A stretch of DNA of 64,000 bases from positions 2,604,001-2,668,000 of the forward strand of contig JBBCGH010000001.1 in assembly GCA_037200445.1 (NCBI GenBank), written 5' to 3'. Positions 51,401 to 59,610 of this stretch are shown here, piece after piece. The notes beneath the pieces were generated by a model. The model saw only the letters and a program-made list of their open reading frames with translations. It was not told where the DNA came from and made no database searches. The position numbers and the translations under genes were made by a program. This stretch comes from Alphaproteobacteria bacterium (GTDB lineage: Bacteria; Pseudomonadota; Alphaproteobacteria; Rhizobiales; Xanthobacteraceae). Numbering within the stretch: the first letter of the stretch is position 1; each line of letters starts with the position of its first letter.

Positions 51401-53185
51401 GTGGACGCGATCCACCTGCCGGTAGGCCTCACGCTCCCGAGCGCATTCGGCGCGCCGACTGCGCCGTTGCAGGCCGGGCAGGTGATCCAGGCGCTGGTTC
51501 TCGAGCTGATCGAGAGCGACATCTTCCGCCTGCAGCTTCCGCAGGCGACGATCGACGTGCGCTCCAGCGTGCCGCTCACCCCGGGCAACACCATCACGCT
51601 CGCCGTCAAAGGCACGGGACCGAGCGCGCGGCTCGCGATCTATACGGACGTGCCGCCTGTCTCCTCCGCAGGGAGGGGGCTGACGCCTGCGCCAAATCTC
51701 GTTGGCCGCACGCCGATCGGCGAGGCGGTGGTGATCGCACGCGCGCCGGCCGGGCAGGCGCCGGCGACCAGCGGACAGGGCGCGGTCGTCGACGGCCGAA
51801 ACGCTGCGCCGCCGACCCGCACGGTGCCCGAAGCCGCATCGCCGCGCGAAGCGCTGCCGAACACCGCGCCGACCGCCGCACGTCAGATCGAAGCGCCCAT
51901 CCGCCTCGTCACGCCGGACCAGGCCGTGACCGAGGCCATTCAGACGGCCGCCCCGCGGCAGGCCGGGCTTGCGCCGTTGTTCGCCGACATCACGCAGGTC
52001 GCGCAAGCGGCGGAGGATGCTCCGTCCCCGGTGCCGGCCTCTGTGCGCGAGGCGGCAGCGGATGTGTTGTCGCTGCGCGTTCCGCTCGGCGAGCAGCTCA
52101 CCGCTGCCGACGTGAAGCAGGCCTTCGTGCGCTCGGGCATTTTGTTCGAGCCGAAGCTTGCCGCGGCCGCTACGCCGCCGCCCAGCGCGCCGGCGCCCAG
52201 CCTGCCGGAGGGCGAAGCACGCCCCGCTCAGGCCGGCGTTACGCTCGATCCTGCGGTCACTCCCACGCCGCGGGATGACCTGAAGGCCGCGCTGCTGGTG
52301 CTGCGCCAGGTGCTCAGGGCATGGGCGCCCGCCGAGCCAGGGGTGCCGCGTCCCGTTTCAAATTCTGTCGGCAGACCGGCGCCCGACCCGGCACAAGCCC
52401 AGACACCTGCACCCCGCGGCGGCGCGCCCTTGGCCCAGGACGTCGCGGCCATCCGGCAGATCGCGAGCGCGCTTGCCGGGTCGCCCGAGGAACTCATTCC
52501 GGGACGCGCGCTGCCTGCGGCGCCACTCTCAGCCGACGAAGCAACCGGCCTCGCGAAGACACTCGCGAGCGCACTGACGGCACGCGACACAGCGCCTGCG
52601 CGCCAGCCGCCGAGCCCCGCTGCGGTCCCCCCGCCTTATCGCGGGGCGCCGCTTGCCGCGCAGGCGGTCGCGGCGCCGGCGATCGCGCCCGATGCACCGC
52701 CCCACGAGAGCGCCGGCCGGCTGATCGCCGAAACCGACGGTGCGCTCGCACGGACGACCTTGCTGCAGGTCGCATCGCTTCCGGACCAGCCGGTTGAACC
52801 GCGCGCGGAAGCGACGCAGCGCTGGAATTTCGAGGTGCCGCTCGCGACCCCGCAGGGGACCGCGATCGCACAGTTCGAGGTGAGCCGCGACGGCCGCGCG
52901 CTAAGAACCGATCCGCAGGCGCGCACATGGCGCGCGCGCTTCTCGCTCGATGTCGAGCCGATGGGCGCGGTGCATGCGATGATCGCGCTCACCGGTGCTC
53001 GCACCAGCGTGACCCTGTGGGCCGAGCGCGCCGCCACGGCCACGCGGCTTGGCGAACACGCGCCGCTGCTTAGCGAAGCGCTGCGCGCCGCGGACCTCGA
53101 GCCCGTGGATTTCTCTGCGCGGCTCGGCGTGCCGCCGGTTGCGCGGCAGGCCGTGGCGGGCCGGTTCATGGACCGCGCGTCGTGA
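51401..53185 (+). CDS. Flagellar hook-length control protein FliK-like
   Basis: 594 residues starting at GTG 51401, chosen for AAGGAA 6-7 nt upstream; longer in-frame forms reach back into the ATP12 gene. The N-terminal and central parts are Ala/Pro-rich and poorly conserved. The C-terminal ~120 residues form the FliK (Flg_hook) core: WNFEVPLATPQGTAIAQFEV, WRARFSLDVEPMGAVHAMIA and LSEALRAADLEPVDFSARLG. In a flagellar system FliK measures the hook and switches FlhB specificity. No other flagellar genes are present, only the FlhB-C gene overlapping by 4 nt. Confidence 0.8.
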   Translation: MDAIHLPVGLTLPSAFGAPTAPLQAGQVIQALVLELIESDIFRLQLPQATIDVRSSVPLTPGNTITLAVKGTGPSARLAIYTDVPPVSSAGRGLTPAPNLVGRTPIGEAVVIARAPAGQAPATSGQGAVVDGRNAAPPTRTVPEAASPREALPNTAPTAARQIEAPIRLVTPDQAVTEAIQTAAPRQAGLAPLFADITQVAQAAEDAPSPVPASVREAAADVLSLRVPLGEQLTAADVKQAFVRSGILFEPKLAAAATPPPSAPAPSLPEGEARPAQAGVTLDPAVTPTPRDDLKAALLVLRQVLRAWAPAEPGVPRPVSNSVGRPAPDPAQAQTPAPRGGAPLAQDVAAIRQIASALAGSPEELIPGRALPAAPLSADEATGLAKTLASALTARDTAPARQPPSPAAVPPPYRGAPLAAQAVAAPAIAPDAPPHESAGRLIAETDGALARTTLLQVASLPDQPVEPRAEATQRWNFEVPLATPQGTAIAQFEVSRDGRALRTDPQARTWRARFSLDVEPMGAVHAMIALTGARTSVTLWAERAATATRLGEHAPLLSEALRAADLEPVDFSARLGVPPVARQAVAGRFMDRAS

Positions 53186-53445
53186 GCCGGCTCCCGCTCG
53201 CGGTCGCGCTGCAGTACGACAAGTCGGCCGTGCCGGTGCCGCGCGTCGTGGCGAAAGGGCGAGGCGATGTGGGCGAGGCGATCCTCCGGCTTGCGCACGA
53301 ACATGGTGTGCCCATCGAGGAGAATGCACCGCTCGCCGAGGCGCTCTCGCAGGTGGAGCTCGGCGAGGATATTCCGGAAGGCCTCTATCGCGCCGTCGCC
53401 GAGGTGCTGATCTTCATCCTGCGCGCTTCTGGGCGGATGCCGTAG
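53182..53445 (+). CDS. Stand-alone FlhB cytoplasmic-domain protein
   Basis: 87 residues, MSRLPLAVALQYDKSAVPVP, RVVAKGRGDVGEAILRLAHE, HGVPIEENAPLAEALSQVEL, ending IFILRASGRMP. It matches the part of FlhB/YscU that follows the NPTH autocleavage site; the NPTH motif itself and all membrane helices are absent. Such FlhX/FhlB-type proteins can replace the cleaved FlhB domain. GTG 53182 overlaps the FliK-like stop by 4 nt, so the pair is coupled. Its 3' end overlaps the convergent M28 gene by 32 nt. Confidence 0.87.
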   Translation: MSRLPLAVALQYDKSAVPVPRVVAKGRGDVGEAILRLAHEHGVPIEENAPLAEALSQVELGEDIPEGLYRAVAEVLIFILRASGRMP

Positions 53446-55180
53446 CGGGCAGCGCGGCTTCGACCTGGTCCAATGCCTCCTCCAGCGCGGCGAGAACGGC
53501 ATTCATGCCGCGTGCGAGATGCATCTGCGCGAAGCCGAGCGCGTTGTCCGGATAGCGATCGAGCTCGGCCGCGACCGCGAAGGCGGGCAGCGGCGGAACC
53601 GTGAGCCCGAGATCGCGGCGCCAGCGCGAGCCGCGCTGATAGTTGAGCGGCACCAGCAGGCGCGAGAGCGCGAGCGAGATGCCATTCGCCTCTTCCGGTG
53701 CGAGGCGTTTGGCATCGATCGCGTTTTTGAGGCGCACGAGTGCCGCGTCGAGCGCCGCGACGGCATCGCGCGCAGGCTGGAGGTCGAAACGGCCGCCCGC
53801 CGCCTTCTGGTAACCGGCCAGCGTTGTCTCGAATTCTTTCAGCAGCGCAAGCCAGTCGAACGGTAGCAGCGGCGCCGTCGCGAGGCGGAACGCCGCAAGC
53901 GCGTAAACCTGAACGTCACGCAGCAGCACATCCTTGCTGGCGACCGGCATCAGGTCGTCGTCGGTGTGCCACTCGAGGTTTCCGCCGTTGCCCATCACGT
54001 AGTAGTAACCGCGCCGCTCGATCTCGGCCTTGGGGATACGCGAGGAGGCCGAGAAGCATCCGGTGATGCCGAGGTGGTTGAACGAGAAGTCGGAGGATTG
54101 CGTCGGCCGCTTGCCTTCTGCCTCGCGGTTGGCCGCGTCCTTTACGACGCCCTTCACGAAGCCGGCGTTCTCCGCCATCCACGGGATGAACAGGTAGTCT
54201 GTCGCGTCGCGGCAGCCGGGCGAATCGCAGTTCATGTGCGCGACGCAGTTCTTGGCCAGATCGCGGGCGAATGTGTCGGCATACCAGGTCGAACCGGCGA
54301 AACGGCCGGTGGAGTGTCCGGGCCACCAGCAAATGCGCACGCTGCGCTCGAGCTTGTCGCGCTGGTTCCAGAGCATGCGCGCGACTTCGAGCATGCAGGC
54401 GTCGCCCGTCGCATTGTCGCCGACACCGACGTCCCACGAGTCGTAATGTCCGTGCAGCAGCACGAACTTGTCGCCACGGCCCTTGATCTCCACCACCGGC
54501 ACGAGGCTCTTGAACCAGCCTTCGTCGAAATCCGTGCACAGCTTCGCCTTGCCGCCGCGCTTCGCGAGCGCGATCAGCGTCTCGCCATCGGGCTTGCTCA
54601 CCGCGCCCGCCGGGATGGCGGGCTTGAACGGCAGATCGTCGAGATCGGCCGTGCCCCAGATCGGCGAGCCGCCGCCCCAGTGCGCGACCTTGCCGGGATT
54701 GATCGCGATCACGCCGACGGCGCCGAGCGCGTCGAAATCCTTGATGCGCTCGCACAGGATCATGCCGTGAAACAGAACGATCTTGCCGCGCACGTCGCCG
54801 ACGCCGGGAGCCGGATCGTAGCCTTCGCCGAACACCATCGCCGACTGCGGGCCGTAGCCTTGCGGCGGACCGACCGGCTTCTCGACGTAGATCAGCTCCG
54901 CCTCGACGCCCCGCGGTGCGGGCCGCGTCATCGGGGCCGGGCGCAGATGCAGGCGTTTTCCGTTCGCCTCGACATACCCGAACTTTGGAATGGTGAGATA
55001 AAGGTTCGGCTCGTGCACGGTGACCGGCACGCCGTTCGCCTTCAACCGCTCGACCACCGCCGAGATCGCGCGATTTCCCTCCGCGGCGCTCTCGCGGCGG
55101 ATGGTCGAGAAGTGCTCGACCATCGGCCAGGCTTCATCGAGCGTCGCGCTCGCGATCAGAGCGGCTTCATCCCTGGTCAT
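53414..55180 (-). CDS. M28-family metallopeptidase homologue with altered active site
   Basis: 588 residues from ATG 55180 (GAGGA upstream). A PA-like insert near 120-200 precedes the M28 core: LLHGHYDSWD (His245, Asp247), VGDNATGD (Asp255). At the position where M28 peptidases carry the catalytic Glu-Glu pair, the sequence is WWPGHSTGRFAGS (Gly288-His289), so the general base appears missing or replaced. No signal peptide is visible. Zinc aminopeptidase activity is therefore doubtful. Convergent with the FlhB-C gene, overlapping its last 32 nt. Confidence 0.83.
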   Translation of the reverse strand: MTRDEAALIASATLDEAWPMVEHFSTIRRESAAEGNRAISAVVERLKANGVPVTVHEPNLYLTIPKFGYVEANGKRLHLRPAPMTRPAPRGVEAELIYVEKPVGPPQGYGPQSAMVFGEGYDPAPGVGDVRGKIVLFHGMILCERIKDFDALGAVGVIAINPGKVAHWGGGSPIWGTADLDDLPFKPAIPAGAVSKPDGETLIALAKRGGKAKLCTDFDEGWFKSLVPVVEIKGRGDKFVLLHGHYDSWDVGVGDNATGDACMLEVARMLWNQRDKLERSVRICWWPGHSTGRFAGSTWYADTFARDLAKNCVAHMNCDSPGCRDATDYLFIPWMAENAGFVKGVVKDAANREAEGKRPTQSSDFSFNHLGITGCFSASSRIPKAEIERRGYYYVMGNGGNLEWHTDDDLMPVASKDVLLRDVQVYALAAFRLATAPLLPFDWLALLKEFETTLAGYQKAAGGRFDLQPARDAVAALDAALVRLKNAIDAKRLAPEEANGISLALSRLLVPLNYQRGSRWRRDLGLTVPPLPAFAVAAELDRYPDNALGFAQMHLARGMNAVLAALEEALDQVEAALPATASAQKRAG

Positions 55181-55200
55181 CGTGTCCTCGATTTTTGTTT

Positions 55201-55250
55201 GCGCATGATCCTTGTCCGAAAACCGGTTCCCACTTTTCGGGGACCATGCG
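55201..55250. repeat. Dispersed hairpin repeat, copy 2
   Basis: GCATG (55203-55207) and CATGC (55245-55249) flank CTTGTCCGAAAACCGG-TTCCCACTTTTCGGGG, nearly identical to 33107-33137. The inner TCCGAAAA/TTTTCGGG arms pair. It lies between the M28 and DUF4260 genes on the minus strand. Confidence 0.8.
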
Positions 55251-55253
55251 TCG

Positions 55254-55655
55254 CTACGACCCCGCCAGCGCGCCGCCGATGCGGCCGAGGTGGGTGAACC
55301 CGAAGCCCGCGCCATATTTCAAGCCGAGGCCAAGCGCGCGATCGATGCCGATATGCGCGGCCCAGACCAGCGCAATGGAAAGCAGGTCAAACGACGGCAG
55401 CAGGAAGCCAAGCGCCGCGAGCACGAGCGGCACCAGCGTGACATGCAGCGCATTGTAGGCGATCGCGCCCGGACGGGTGCCGAAGAAGTAGGCGAGGAGG
55501 CTGATGTCCGGCACCAGGATCAGCGCGAACCACCACCAGTTTCCCCCGATGCGGTGAAACATGTACACGGCGGCGAGCGCCAGCGCCGCGCCCTCGATGC
55601 GCAGCAGCAGGCGCGGCATGCCCTCGACGGCGCCGGCAAGTCTGGTCACGGCCAT
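55254..55655 (-). CDS. DUF4260 membrane protein
   Basis: 133 residues with GAGGAGGAG just upstream of ATG. Four hydrophobic segments and the DUF4260 pattern: [60 protein letters not shown] and [20 protein letters not shown], ending THLGRIGG. Inner-membrane protein of unknown function. Divergent from the carboxyltransferase gene by 85 bp. Confidence 0.88.
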   Translation of the reverse strand: MAVTRLAGAVEGMPRLLLRIEGAALALAAVYMFHRIGGNWWWFALILVPDISLLAYFFGTRPGAIAYNALHVTLVPLVLAALGFLLPSFDLLSIALVWAAHIGIDRALGLGLKYGAGFGFTHLGRIGGALAGS

Positions 55656-55740
55656 GGCGGTCTCCTCCTCGAGGATTGTGCGAGGTTGCCCGCTTCACGC
55701 GCCAATGACAATGTGGCGAGGTCACGGGGTTGACCACGCG

Positions 55741-57276
55741 ATGAAAGACATCCTGGAAAAGCTCGCGGTGCGGCGTGAGAACGCTCGGCTCGGCGGCGGG
55801 CAGGCGCGCATCGACGCGCAGCACAAGCGGGGCAAGCTGACCGCGCGCGAGCGCGTCGAACTGTTGATGGACAAGGACTCCTTCGAGGAGTTCGACATGT
55901 TCGTCGAGCACCGCGCGACCGATTTCGGCATGGACAAGGGCGCGAAAATTCCCGGCGACGGCGTGGTGATCGGCTGGGGCACGGTGAACGGGCGCACGGT
56001 GTTCACGTTCGCCAAGGATTTCACCGTGTTCGGCGGCTCGCTCTCCGAGACCCATGCGCTGAAGATCCAGAAGATCCAGGACATGGCGATGAAGGCGCGC
56101 GCGCCGATCGTCGGCCTCTTCGATGCCGGCGGCGCGCGTATCCAGGAGGGCGTCGCCTCGCTCGGCGGCTATGGCGAGGTGTTCAAGCGCAACGTGATCG
56201 CCTCGGGCGTGATCCCGCAGATCAGCGTGATCATGGGGCCGTGCGCGGGCGGCGACGTCTATTCGCCCGCCATGACCGACTTCATCTTCATGGTGAAGGA
56301 CACGAGCTACATGTTCGTGACCGGCCCCGACGTGGTGAAGACGGTCACCAACGAAGTGGTGACGGCCGAAGAGCTCGGCGGCGCTTCCGTGCACACCACC
56401 AAGTCGGCGATCTCGGACGGCGCGTTCGAGAACGACGTCGAGTGCCTGCTGCAAATCCGCCGGCTCATCGATTTCCTGCCCGCGAACTGCGCGGCGGGCG
56501 TGCCGGAGTGGCCGAGCTTCGACGACATCGAGCGCGAGGACAAATCGCTCGACACGCTGATCCCGGACAATCCGAACAAGCCCTATGACATCAAGGAACT
56601 CATTCTCAAAGTCGCGGACGAAGGGGATTTCTTCGAGCTCTCGGCGGCGTTCGCGAAGAACATCGTGACCGGCTTCGGCCGCATCGCGGGCCGCACGGTC
56701 GGCTTCGTGGCGAACCAGCCGATGGTGCTGGCGGGCGTGCTCGACTCGGACGCTTCGCGCAAGGCCGCGCGCTTTGTGCGCTTCTGCGATGCGTTCGGCA
56801 TTCCGATCGTCACCTTCGTGGATGTGCCGGGCTTCCTGCCGGGTACCGCGCAGGAGTATGGCGGGCTGATCAAGCACGGCGCGAAGCTGTTGTTCGCGTA
56901 CTCGCAGGCGACCGTGCCGCTGGTCACCGTGATTACGCGAAAAGCGTTCGGCGGCGCCTATGACGTGATGGCGTCAAAGCACATCGGCGGCGACGTGAAC
57001 TATGCCTGGCCGACCGCGCAGATCGCCGTGATGGGCGCGAAGGGCGCGGTCGAGATCATCTTCCGTGCCGACATCGGCGATCCGGACAAGATCGCGGCGC
57101 GCACCAAGGAATACGAGGACCGCTTCCTCTCGCCCTTCGTGGCCGCCGAGCGCGGCTACATCGACGAGGTGATCATGCCTCACGCGACGCGCCGCCGCGT
57201 CGCAAGGGCGCTGGCGATGCTGAAGGGCAAGCAGGTGGAGATGCCGGGGCGCAAGCACGATAATTTGCCGCTTTAG
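55741..57276 (+). CDS. pccB: Acyl-CoA carboxylase carboxyltransferase (propionyl-CoA carboxylase beta-like)
   Basis: 511 residues, the normal length for the biotin-dependent carboxyltransferase that carboxylates propionyl- or other acyl-CoA. Seen: [78 protein letters not shown], and the C-terminal half with [20 protein letters not shown] and [20 protein letters not shown]. The biotin-carboxylase subunit is not in the window. ATG 55741 gives the standard N-terminus [20 protein letters not shown]. Substrate preference (propionyl versus methylmalonyl route) is inferred from family only. Confidence 0.9.
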   Translation: MKDILEKLAVRRENARLGGGQARIDAQHKRGKLTARERVELLMDKDSFEEFDMFVEHRATDFGMDKGAKIPGDGVVIGWGTVNGRTVFTFAKDFTVFGGSLSETHALKIQKIQDMAMKARAPIVGLFDAGGARIQEGVASLGGYGEVFKRNVIASGVIPQISVIMGPCAGGDVYSPAMTDFIFMVKDTSYMFVTGPDVVKTVTNEVVTAEELGGASVHTTKSAISDGAFENDVECLLQIRRLIDFLPANCAAGVPEWPSFDDIEREDKSLDTLIPDNPNKPYDIKELILKVADEGDFFELSAAFAKNIVTGFGRIAGRTVGFVANQPMVLAGVLDSDASRKAARFVRFCDAFGIPIVTFVDVPGFLPGTAQEYGGLIKHGAKLLFAYSQATVPLVTVITRKAFGGAYDVMASKHIGGDVNYAWPTAQIAVMGAKGAVEIIFRADIGDPDKIAARTKEYEDRFLSPFVAAERGYIDEVIMPHATRRRVARALAMLKGKQVEMPGRKHDNLPL

Positions 57277-57285
57277 GAGACGATC

Positions 57286-57700
57286 ATGACCGATATCAGC
57301 AACTTCCAACGGCTCGGATCGGTGAGCAATGCGCATGCAGGGATGATTTTGAGGAGACTGCGAAGGACTTTTTCGCCAAGCAAGGTTTGATGCTCGTAAG
57401 AAACTTCGTTGTTCCTGTTGGCGTTGATGCGACCAAGAAGAACCATCGCTTCGATCTGGGGAGTGCATCACCAGCGGCATTGGTGGAATGCAAATCGCAC
57501 ACCTGGACGCAGGGCGGGAACGTGCCAAGCGCAAAAATAACCGTTTGGAATGAGGCGATGTACTACTTTCACATCGCGCCACCCGAGTATCGCCGAATAT
57601 TTTTTGTGCTCAAACACAGCCGAAGAGACACGAGCCTGCTGCGTACTATCTCAGAAACCACGGACATATGGTTCCGCACGACGTGGAAGTGTGGGAGTAG
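57286..57700 (+). pseudogene. Frameshifted PD-(D/E)XK-like protein gene
   Basis: Three frames join into one coherent protein. Frame 1 from ATG 57286 reads MTDISNFQRLGSVSNAHAG; frame 2 continues DDFEETAKDFFAKQGLMLVR and includes HRFDLGSASPAALVECKSHT, whose D...ECK pattern fits a PD-(D/E)XK nuclease core; frame 3 finishes EPAAYYLRNHGHMVPHDVEV-WE before TAG at 57698-57700. Both shifts (near 57341 and 57636) fit single-base losses. The middle frame alone is an open 57387-57707. Base composition is clearly less GC-rich than flanking genes. Decay, transfer or sequencing error could explain it. Follows pccB by 9 bp. Confidence 0.68.
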
Positions 57701-57732
57701 TGCATGAACGAATTGGTTGGTTCGCGCCTGCA

Positions 57733-57960
57733 ATGAGTGCGCGTCCACACACGATCGAATTCACGGCGACCGAGCTGCTTGTCACGCTCGCGGATGGCCG
57801 CCGGATCACGACGCCGCTCGATTGGTATCCGCGCCTGAAGGCCGCGACGCCGGCGCAGCGTGCGAATTTCGAGATTGGGGCCATGGGAATTCATTGGCCG
57901 GACGTTGACGAGGACTTGAGCGTCGTGGGAATGCTCAAGGAGAATCGCGCGGAGCGCTGA
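57733..57960 (+). CDS. DUF2442 protein
   Basis: 75 residues from ATG 57733: MSARPHTIEFTATELLVTLA, DGRRITTPLDWYPRLKAATP, AQRANFEIGAMGIHWPDVDE, DLSVVGMLKENRAER. The WYPRL ... GIHWP-x-(D/L)-DEDLSV pattern is diagnostic of DUF2442, small proteins often paired with DUF4160 genes in suspected toxin-antitoxin modules. No DUF4160 partner is present; it sits just after the broken nuclease-like gene. Confidence 0.87.
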   Translation: MSARPHTIEFTATELLVTLADGRRITTPLDWYPRLKAATPAQRANFEIGAMGIHWPDVDEDLSVVGMLKENRAER

Positions 57961-57962
57961 TC

Positions 57963-58274
57963 ATGCCCACCTTCTTCATCGTCCGCGCCATCATCCCCGA
58001 TCCCGCGCAGCGCGCGGCGTTCGACACATGGTACGCGCAGGAGCATCTGCCCGATGCGGCGAAAAGCTTCCGAGCCGAGAAGGCGTGGCGCTGCTGGAGC
58101 GAGAGCGATCCGTCGGTGCATCAGGCGACCTACCAGTTCGCCGACCGCGCGGCGCTCGATCACGGCACGCGGGCGGAAAACATGACGCGGCTGGTCGCGG
58201 ACTTCGACAAGGCCTGGCCGCAGATCAAGCGCAGCCGCGAGATCATGACGCTGGCGCAGGAGTGGGGTGCGTAG
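57963..58274 (+). CDS. Dimeric alpha/beta-barrel (EthD-like) small protein
   Basis: 103 residues, MPTFFIVRAIIPDPAQRAAF, DTWYAQEHLPDAAKSFRAEK, AWRCWSESDPSVHQATYQFA. The opening strand followed by FDTWYxxEHLPD is typical of ferredoxin-like alpha+beta-barrel proteins (EthD / antibiotic monooxygenase clan). Function unknown. Starts 2 bp after the DUF2442 stop. Its own TAG (58272-58274) lies within the repeat that begins at 58271. Confidence 0.75.
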   Translation: MPTFFIVRAIIPDPAQRAAFDTWYAQEHLPDAAKSFRAEKAWRCWSESDPSVHQATYQFADRAALDHGTRAENMTRLVADFDKAWPQIKRSREIMTLAQEWGA

Positions 58275-58393
58275 GGTGGGCTAAGGCGCGGTCCGCGCTC
58301 GGCGCTTTCCCGCGCACAGAACCGCGCCGAGCCCACCGCTTCGCGGCGGCGTGGTGGGCACGGCGCGCAGCTGCGCGCCTTTGCCCACCCTAC
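58271..58393. repeat. Dispersed inverted repeat (GTAGGGTGGGC family), copy 2
   Basis: GTAGGGTGGGC (58271-58281) and GCCCACCCTAC (58383-58393) are perfect terminal inverted repeats of a 123-bp element. The interior has GGCTAAGGCGCGG, GCCCACCGCTTCGCGGCGGC and GTGGGCACGGCGCGC stems. Same family as 40609-40706. It provides the stop codon of the preceding gene. Confidence 0.8.
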
Positions 58394-58568
58394 GGCTCTG
58401 GCGTCTCCGAAAATAAGTTATCCCCGCTGGAAAAACCGCCCGTACACTGTTCGCGTCCGTGCTGGCTAGCGGCTCGCTGTCGACGCGATCCGAAAGGCCG
58501 ATACGGAGCGGGCGCCAACAACGCGTCCGTTGTTGCCGCCGCAGGCACCATACACTTGCCTGCGGGGT

Positions 58569-58742
58569 GGAGCGCCGGGAGGCGCAGCGTCCGGATGGTG
58601 TGGCCTCGCAAGCCCGCCACCGCAGGACGCGCGCGCCTCGGGATGGGTCTCGCAAACCCGTCCGCAAGGCGCGTACACGCCCCGATCGCAAGGGGCGTGC
58701 GAGGGCGCCGTAGCGCAGCGCCCTGGCGCCTCCCGGCGCTCC
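58569..58742. repeat. Multi-hairpin repeat with shared CGCAA loops
   Basis: A 17-bp perfect outer stem (GGAGCGCCGGGAGGCGC at 58569-58585 with GCGCCTCCCGGCGCTCC at 58726-58742) encloses four further hairpins: GCGTCC/GGACGC with inner GTGGC/GCCAC; GCGCGCCT/AGGCGCGT with inner GGATGGGT/ACCCGTCC; ACGCCCC/GGGGCGT; and GGGCGC/GCGCCC. Three of the loops contain TCGCAA. This cloverleaf-like plan is not protein-coding in any consistent frame. It lies in the 623-bp gene-free stretch 58275-58897. I believe similar sequences are dispersed in Bradyrhizobium-type genomes, from memory only. Confidence 0.7.
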
Positions 58743-58834
58743 ATTCCCTCTCCGGAGGGAGACGGAAAGCGGGACAGGGCAACCCGCGCCCTGACCGAAA
58801 CGGGCAGCGGAGCGTTGGCTATTTGCCAATGGGC

Positions 58835-58863
58835 TTGAAGCTTGGGGTTGAGGTTCCTACACT
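58835..58863 (+). promoter_or_regulatory. Promoter of the histone-H1-like gene
   Basis: TTGAAG (58835-58840) and TACACT (58858-58863) are separated by exactly 17 bp and end 34 bp before the start codon at 58898. Position and spacing fit a vegetative promoter; it lies just outside the multi-hairpin repeat. Confidence 0.65.
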
Positions 58864-58897
58864 CACCCGATTCCAACTCTCAGCGGCGGGGAAAACC

Positions 58898-59548
58898 ATG
58901 GCAGGTCCGGCACCGAAAACGCGCGGTTGGCACGCGCGTGAGAATGCGCACAAGCCGAAGGGCTACCACGTCATCGCGGCGGGCCTTGTTCAGGTGAACG
59001 CGCTCAACATGGAGCCGCGCCTGACCGAGGAAGCCGAACGAAACCCGAAGAACCTCGGTCTCAAATTGACGATCGAGACATTGCCCGGCGAAGGCGCGCA
59101 GATCGTGGTGTGGAAGGCGGTGCACTTCCACAAGGAAGTGAAGAAGGACGAGTTCGACCACGTGATCGTGCGCTGGGACGTCGACCAGATCGCGAATTTT
59201 CCCATCGTCGACGATACGGAGCATGCGGCTGAAGGTGCCGCGGCGATGACGGCGCTCAATGCCAAGCATGCCGCAAAGGGCAAGCCTGCGGCGGCAAAGC
59301 CCACGAAGCCGGCGGGCAAGAAGCCTGCGAAGCCCGCGGCGCCTGCACCGAAGAAACCTGCTCCGAAGAAACCTGCTCCGAAGAAAGCCGCAGCGAAGAA
59401 AAAGACCGCCCCGAAAAAGAAGTACGCGCCGAAAAAGAAAGCCGCCAAGAAGGCGAAGAAGAAAGCTGCAAAGAAGTCCGTCTTGAAGAGGCTGGTGAGC
59501 AAGGTGGTGAAGAAGCTCTCGCCGGCCAAGAAGAAAAAGCGCCGCTGA
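58898..59548 (+). CDS. Histone-H1-like lysine-rich protein
   Basis: 216 residues. Residues 1-130 form a compact domain beginning MAGPAPKTRGWHARENAHKP and containing KLTIETLPGEGAQIVVWKAV and FHKEVKKDEFDHVIVRWDVD; I do not recognise it. Residues ~131-216 are Lys/Ala/Pro-rich with PKKPAPKKPAPKKAAAKKKT and end KKLSPAKKKKRR, typical of bacterial H1-like nucleoid proteins. DNA binding is inferred from composition. ATG 58898 has GGCGGGGA upstream and an adjacent promoter; the frame extends far upstream through repeats and that extension is rejected. Confidence 0.78.
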   Translation: MAGPAPKTRGWHARENAHKPKGYHVIAAGLVQVNALNMEPRLTEEAERNPKNLGLKLTIETLPGEGAQIVVWKAVHFHKEVKKDEFDHVIVRWDVDQIANFPIVDDTEHAAEGAAAMTALNAKHAAKGKPAAAKPTKPAGKKPAKPAAPAPKKPAPKKPAPKKAAAKKKTAPKKKYAPKKKAAKKAKKKAAKKSVLKRLVSKVVKKLSPAKKKKRR

Positions 59549-59610
59549 CGGCGCGCGTTGCCGCATCGACGGCGCGGGCCTTTGCTGCGATAACCCGCAG
59601 AGGGGCCTCG

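Noticed and set aside
58028-58897. Upstream extension of the H1-like gene to a 506-codon frame
   Set aside because: The extension reads through the EthD-like gene and two structured repeats in another frame; a promoter and ribosome-binding site lie directly before 58898.
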